A stretch of DNA of 9,669 nucleotides from an uncultured Bacteroidales bacterium (GTDB lineage Bacteria; Bacteroidota; Bacteroidia; Bacteroidales; Paludibacteraceae): the NCBI GenBank assembly GCA_937886455.1, contig CALGCU010000189.1, positions 1-9,669 on the forward strand, in the 5' to 3' direction. A program made the translations under genes and the position numbers. Under the pieces are notes generated by a model. It was not told the origin of the DNA. It ran no database searches and saw only the letters and a list, made by a program, of their open reading frames with translations. Of the stretch, positions 7,525 through 9,669 are shown piece by piece. How positions within the stretch are numbered: the first letter of the stretch is position 1; each line of letters begins with the position of its first letter.

Positions 7525-7541
7525 CACAAGAGAGCACAAAA
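7510..7541. repeat. Perfect 12-bp inverted repeat (candidate operator) over the nusB promoter
   Basis: Arms TTTTGTGCTCTC (7510-7521) and GAGAGCACAAAA (7530-7541) are exact reverse complements, separated by the 8-bp spacer CAACACAA. The element covers the -33 region of the nusB promoter and lies about 35 bp upstream of the -33 of the divergent PUR-gene promoter. No T-run follows either arm, and it lies upstream of both predicted transcription starts, so it is unlikely to be a terminator or part of either mRNA. A dimeric regulator binding site is the natural reading, but the regulator is unknown. Confidence 0.7.
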
Positions 7542-7576
7542 TTCAACTCTTTTATCAAAAAAATAGTATGAAAAAA

Positions 7577-7606
7577 TTGGTTTTTCACAAAAGATTGCTA
7601 CATTTG
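7577..7606 (+). promoter_or_regulatory. Promoter of the PUR-family gene (Bacteroidetes -33/-7 type)
   Basis: TTGG at 7577-7580 and the -7 box TACATTTG at 7599-7606 (full TAnnTTTG match) are separated by 19 bp counted from TTG. The predicted transcription start is near 7612, leaving a leader of about 70 nt that begins almost at once with the GCATGC hairpin (7617-7632). Together with the nusB promoter it forms a divergent pair within about 115 bp. Confidence 0.7.
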
Positions 7607-7616
7607 TAGCCGAAAC

Positions 7617-7632
7617 GCATGCTGGCGCATGC
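7617..7632 (+). repeat. GCATGC hairpin at the predicted 5' end of the PUR mRNA
   Basis: GCATGC (7617-7622), the four-base loop TGGC, and GCATGC (7627-7632) can pair as a 6-bp stem; the repeat is also a direct repeat (CGCATGC at 7616 and 7626) because GCATGC is self-complementary. It lies a few bases after the predicted start of transcription, where such stems can protect mRNA from 5' decay. That role is inference. Confidence 0.45.
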
Positions 7633-7681
7633 ACATTGTAGATTTATTGTATTAATTTTGGAAACGGAAAAGAGATTAGAG

Positions 7682-8068
7682 ATGGAAAAAAAAGAGAATG
7701 ACATCATCTATTCCAAAGCCATTAAAGCAGGCAAAAGGATTTATTATTTAGATGTGAAAAAGAGTCGTAACGATGATTTGTATCTATCGATTACTGAGAG
7801 CAAGAAACGTGTTATGGGAACAGACGATGCGCAAGTATCTTACGAAAAACACAAAATTTTCCTCTACAAGGAAGATTTCAGTGAGTTCACCGAAGGATTA
7901 GAAGACGTTATTGGGTTTATCAAACGTGAATTAGGCGCACCTATCATTTCACGCTCTGAATATGCAGAAAGAGCCAATGGCGCTGAATCACAAGAACAAT
8001 CCTCAGAACAAGAAGACGAAAACGAAGAAAAACCTCAAAAAAAAGGATTTTTTGACAAATTCTTTTAA
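7682..8068 (+). CDS. PUR-family DNA/RNA-binding protein (DUF3276)
   Basis: This 128-residue protein has a single PUR-like domain at about 6-84 (IIYSKAIKAGKRIYYLDVKKSRNDD, then YLSITES, KHKIFLYKEDF and an amphipathic helix FTEGLEDVIGFIKREL). This is the form found across Bacteroidetes and related to the nucleic-acid-binding PUR domain of Borrelia BpuR and eukaryotic Pur-alpha, which bind single-stranded DNA or RNA. After it comes a disordered Glu/Gln/Ser-rich tail (about 95-118) and a distinct end, KKGFFDKFF (120-128). I chose the ATG at 7682, giving MEKKEND, which fits the family's N-terminus; an ATG at 7619 in the same frame adds 21 unrelated residues and lies inside the leader hairpin. It is divergent from nusB and is followed by its own terminator, so it is a single-gene unit. 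Its target is unknown; binding to its own control region is possible but untested. Confidence 0.88.
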   Translation: MEKKENDIIYSKAIKAGKRIYYLDVKKSRNDDLYLSITESKKRVMGTDDAQVSYEKHKIFLYKEDFSEFTEGLEDVIGFIKRELGAPIISRSEYAERANGAESQEQSSEQEDENEEKPQKKGFFDKFF

Positions 8069-8088
8069 AAAAAATTGTTAATTCATAC

Positions 8089-8126
8089 AAAACGGCTATT
8101 CAAAAGAATGGCCGTTTTTGTTTTTA
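8089..8126 (+). terminator. Rho-independent terminator of the PUR gene
   Basis: A 13-bp stem (AAAACGGCTATTC, 8089-8101, with GAATGGCCGTTTT, 8106-8118; one G-U pair) closes an AAAA loop and is followed by the T-rich run TTTTTGTTTTTA. It starts 20 bases after the PUR stop codon at 8068. It should separate the PUR unit from the following gene. Confidence 0.9.
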
Positions 8127-8130
8127 TTAC

Positions 8131-8138
8131 TATCTTAG
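8131..8138 (+). promoter_or_regulatory. Possible -7 box for the MBL/beta-CASP gene
   Basis: TATCTTAG followed by CACC differs by one base from TAnnTTTG, and lies 30 bases before the ATG at 8169, directly after the terminator, where a promoter is expected. No TTG is found at the -33 distance, since that position falls in the terminator stem. Assigned mainly from position. Confidence 0.35.
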
Positions 8139-8168
8139 CACCGTAAACACAAACAAACCTTAAGAAAT

Positions 8169-9575
8169 ATGAAAATCACATTCATTGGAGCCGCTCAAGA
8201 AGTAACAGGAAGCAAACATCTCATTACCACCAATAAAGGGAAACGCATTCTGCTGGATTGTGGAATGTTTCAGGGTAAGGGCTTGGAAACCGACCAACTC
8301 AACCGCGACCTAAAATTCGAACCAAAAGATTTAGACTACGTACTACTCTCACACGCTCACATCGATCATTCCGGCCTCATACCATACCTATATAAAAGAG
8401 GATTTAGAGGATCTGTCATTTGCACACATGCTACCCGTGACCTATGCTCCATCATGCTTGCTGATAGTGCCTACATTCAAGAATTAGATGCAAAATGGTA
8501 CAACAAAAAAGCAGCGCGCAAAGGATTACCTTTCATACAACCCATCTATAATGTAGCACACGCCGAACAATGCATGCAGCTATTCATCAGCGTACCCTAT
8601 GGGCGCCGTTTCTACATCAACGATGACATCAGTGTAAAATTCACCAACACGGGACACATGCTTGGAAGTGCAGCCATAAACCTACAAATTAAGGAAGGTG
8701 ATGAAGTAAAACGTATCACCTACACAGGTGACATAGGACGCCCACACAATCGCATTCTCAAATCACCGGAACCATTCCTACCCTGCGATTATCTAATCAC
8801 AGAATCCACTTACGGCAATCGCACGCACGAAACAACAGAAGTCACCGAGCAAGCATTCTTACGCGTTGTCCGTGACACATGCATACAACGTCGTGGAAAA
8901 CTCATCATTCCATCCTTCTCAATCGGCAGAACACAAGAGATTGTCTATATTCTCAACAAACTCTATAACCAAGGAGATTTACCCGAATCCATCGACGTTT
9001 TCGTGGACAGCCCGTTATCTGTCAACGCCACAGAAATATTCCGCATGTACGCAGATAGCATGAATGAAGATGTAAAGCAAACCATGATTACCGACAAAGA
9101 CCCCTTTGGATTTAACTCTCTACACTACATTAAAGATCAAGCCGAATCAAAAGCTCTCAATAGTCACAACAAACCGTGCATTATCATATCTGCATCAGGA
9201 ATGTTAGAAGCAGGACGAGTAAAACATCATGTATCTAACAACATCGGGGATGCGCGTAACACAATTCTCATTGTTGGATACTGTACACCCACATCACTCG
9301 GAGCACGTTTACAACGCAAAGGAATAAAAGAGGTATCGATATTTGGTATTCCTCATCGAGTAAAAGCACAAATTGTCAAAATTGACGGACTTTCAGGGCA
9401 TGGCGATTGCCAAGAAATGATGCAATACCTTAGTTGTCAACCCAAAGAAAACATCAAGCACACTTTTCTCGTACATGGCGACTATGAAGCAGAATGTCAT
9501 TACAAAATGTTACTTCATGAAAACGGCTGGAAACACATCAGCACACCATCACCTGGTGAAGAATACGAGCTCTAA
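8169..9575 (+). CDS. MBL-fold / beta-CASP RNA-processing metallo-hydrolase
   Basis: This 468-residue protein has a complete two-metal metallo-beta-lactamase core: Asp30 (motif 1), SHAHIDH (61-67, HxHxDH, motif 2), His163 in TGHMLGS (motif 3) and Asp188 in TGDIGR (motif 4). The beta-CASP insert follows, with Glu212 in TESTYG (motif A), IIPSFSIGRTQEIVYIL (246-262), SASGMLEAGRVKHHV (341-355, motif B region) and GLSGHGD (407-413, with His411, motif C), plus a final VHGD (435-438). This is the pattern of the CPSF73/YSH1-like nucleases, which cut or trim RNA from the 5' or 3' side. It lacks the C-terminal extension of RNase J (about 550 residues), so I do not call it rnj. All metal ligands are present, so activity is likely; the substrate is unknown. 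It is preceded by a terminator and is probably transcribed alone. Confidence 0.93.
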   Translation: MKITFIGAAQEVTGSKHLITTNKGKRILLDCGMFQGKGLETDQLNRDLKFEPKDLDYVLLSHAHIDHSGLIPYLYKRGFRGSVICTHATRDLCSIMLADSAYIQELDAKWYNKKAARKGLPFIQPIYNVAHAEQCMQLFISVPYGRRFYINDDISVKFTNTGHMLGSAAINLQIKEGDEVKRITYTGDIGRPHNRILKSPEPFLPCDYLITESTYGNRTHETTEVTEQAFLRVVRDTCIQRRGKLIIPSFSIGRTQEIVYILNKLYNQGDLPESIDVFVDSPLSVNATEIFRMYADSMNEDVKQTMITDKDPFGFNSLHYIKDQAESKALNSHNKPCIIISASGMLEAGRVKHHVSNNIGDARNTILIVGYCTPTSLGARLQRKGIKEVSIFGIPHRVKAQIVKIDGLSGHGDCQEMMQYLSCQPKENIKHTFLVHGDYEAECHYKMLLHENGWKHISTPSPGEEYEL

Positions 9576-9614
9576 ATAAGAAATCTATCATAAAAAAACA
9601 AGACTAACTAACAA

Positions 9615-9669
9615 GATACACGTAAGATACACGTAAGATACACGTAGGATACACGTAAGATACACGTAA
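9615..9669. repeat. 11-bp tandem repeat array, five copies, open at the window edge
   Basis: The unit GATACACGTAA occurs at 9615, 9626, 9637, 9648 and 9659, head to tail with no spacer. Copy 3 differs in its last base (GATACACGTAG); the others are identical. The array begins 39 bases after the stop of the MBL gene and continues to the last base shown, so its full copy number is unknown. The unit carries TAA in frame on the plus strand and its length is not a multiple of three, so it is not a coding repeat. Confidence 0.95.

Noticed and set aside
7461..7634. An in-frame N-terminal extension of NusB by 58 codons (start near 7634).
   Set aside because: It would translate through the nusB -7 box, the palindrome and part of the opposite promoter, and its residues do not look like NusB. 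The ATG at 7460 gives the family N-terminus MINRTMLRIR.
7623..7639. A sigma-54 type promoter (TGGC ... TTG) upstream of the PUR gene, suggested by rpoN in the same window.
   Set aside because: TGGCGC and TTGT are separated by 7 bases, whereas the -24/-12 element requires a fixed 5-base spacing (TGGCAC-N5-TTGC). The GC of the -12 part is also missing.
7619..7681. An upstream ATG for the PUR-family gene at 7619.
   Set aside because: It lies within the GCATGC hairpin at the predicted 5' end of the mRNA and adds 21 residues unlike the family. The ATG at 7682 gives the expected N-terminus.
8089..8126. The 8089-8126 stem-loop as a riboswitch or attenuator of the MBL gene.
   Set aside because: It is a simple perfect stem with a T-run directly after a stop codon, with no room for an aptamer, so an ordinary terminator explains it.

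Overview
The window looks like chromosome from a Bacteroidetes (Bacteroidota, probably Bacteroidales) bacterium. Four things point there: promoters with the phylum-specific -7 box TAnnTTTG (and a -33 TTG where one can be seen), a NusB about twice the usual length, a one-domain PUR-type protein (DUF3276 family), and a DUF4861 secreted protein. The DNA is AT-rich. There are no rRNA or tRNA genes, no CRISPR array, no insertion sequence and no phage genes. No stretch of 300 bases lacks a gene.

Left edge (1-918, minus strand): the first 306 codons of a secreted DUF4861 protein, which runs off the window. It has its own promoter box at 941-948.

Main block (1028-7460, minus strand, transcribed right to left): seven tightly packed genes in the order nusB, yajC, ybbR, a WbpE-like sugar-nucleotide aminotransferase, rpoN (sigma-54), a PAP2-like membrane protein, and a stand-alone reactivation domain of B12-dependent methionine synthase. 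Gaps run from a 1-base overlap to 62 bases, and no internal terminator is visible, so this is probably one long operon. It mixes transcription (NusB, sigma-54), protein export (YajC), envelope functions (YbbR, PAP2-like protein, sugar aminotransferase) and cofactor repair (MetH activation domain).

Divergent control region (7461-7681): back-to-back Bacteroidetes promoters drive nusB leftwards and a small PUR-family nucleic-acid-binding gene rightwards. The nusB promoter is embedded in a perfect 12-bp inverted repeat with an 8-bp spacer. This is the best candidate regulatory element in the window. The PUR mRNA probably begins close to a small GCATGC hairpin.

Right part (7682-9669, plus strand): the PUR gene ends in a strong intrinsic terminator, followed by a metallo-beta-lactamase/beta-CASP protein of the RNA-processing type. 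The last 55 bases are five head-to-tail copies of an 11-bp repeat that continues to the window edge.

Most of the window is conserved housekeeping sequence. I see no clear new multi-gene system. The points most worth following are the palindrome over the nusB promoter, the 11-bp repeat array, the orphan sugar aminotransferase in a housekeeping operon, and the separate methionine-synthase reactivation protein.
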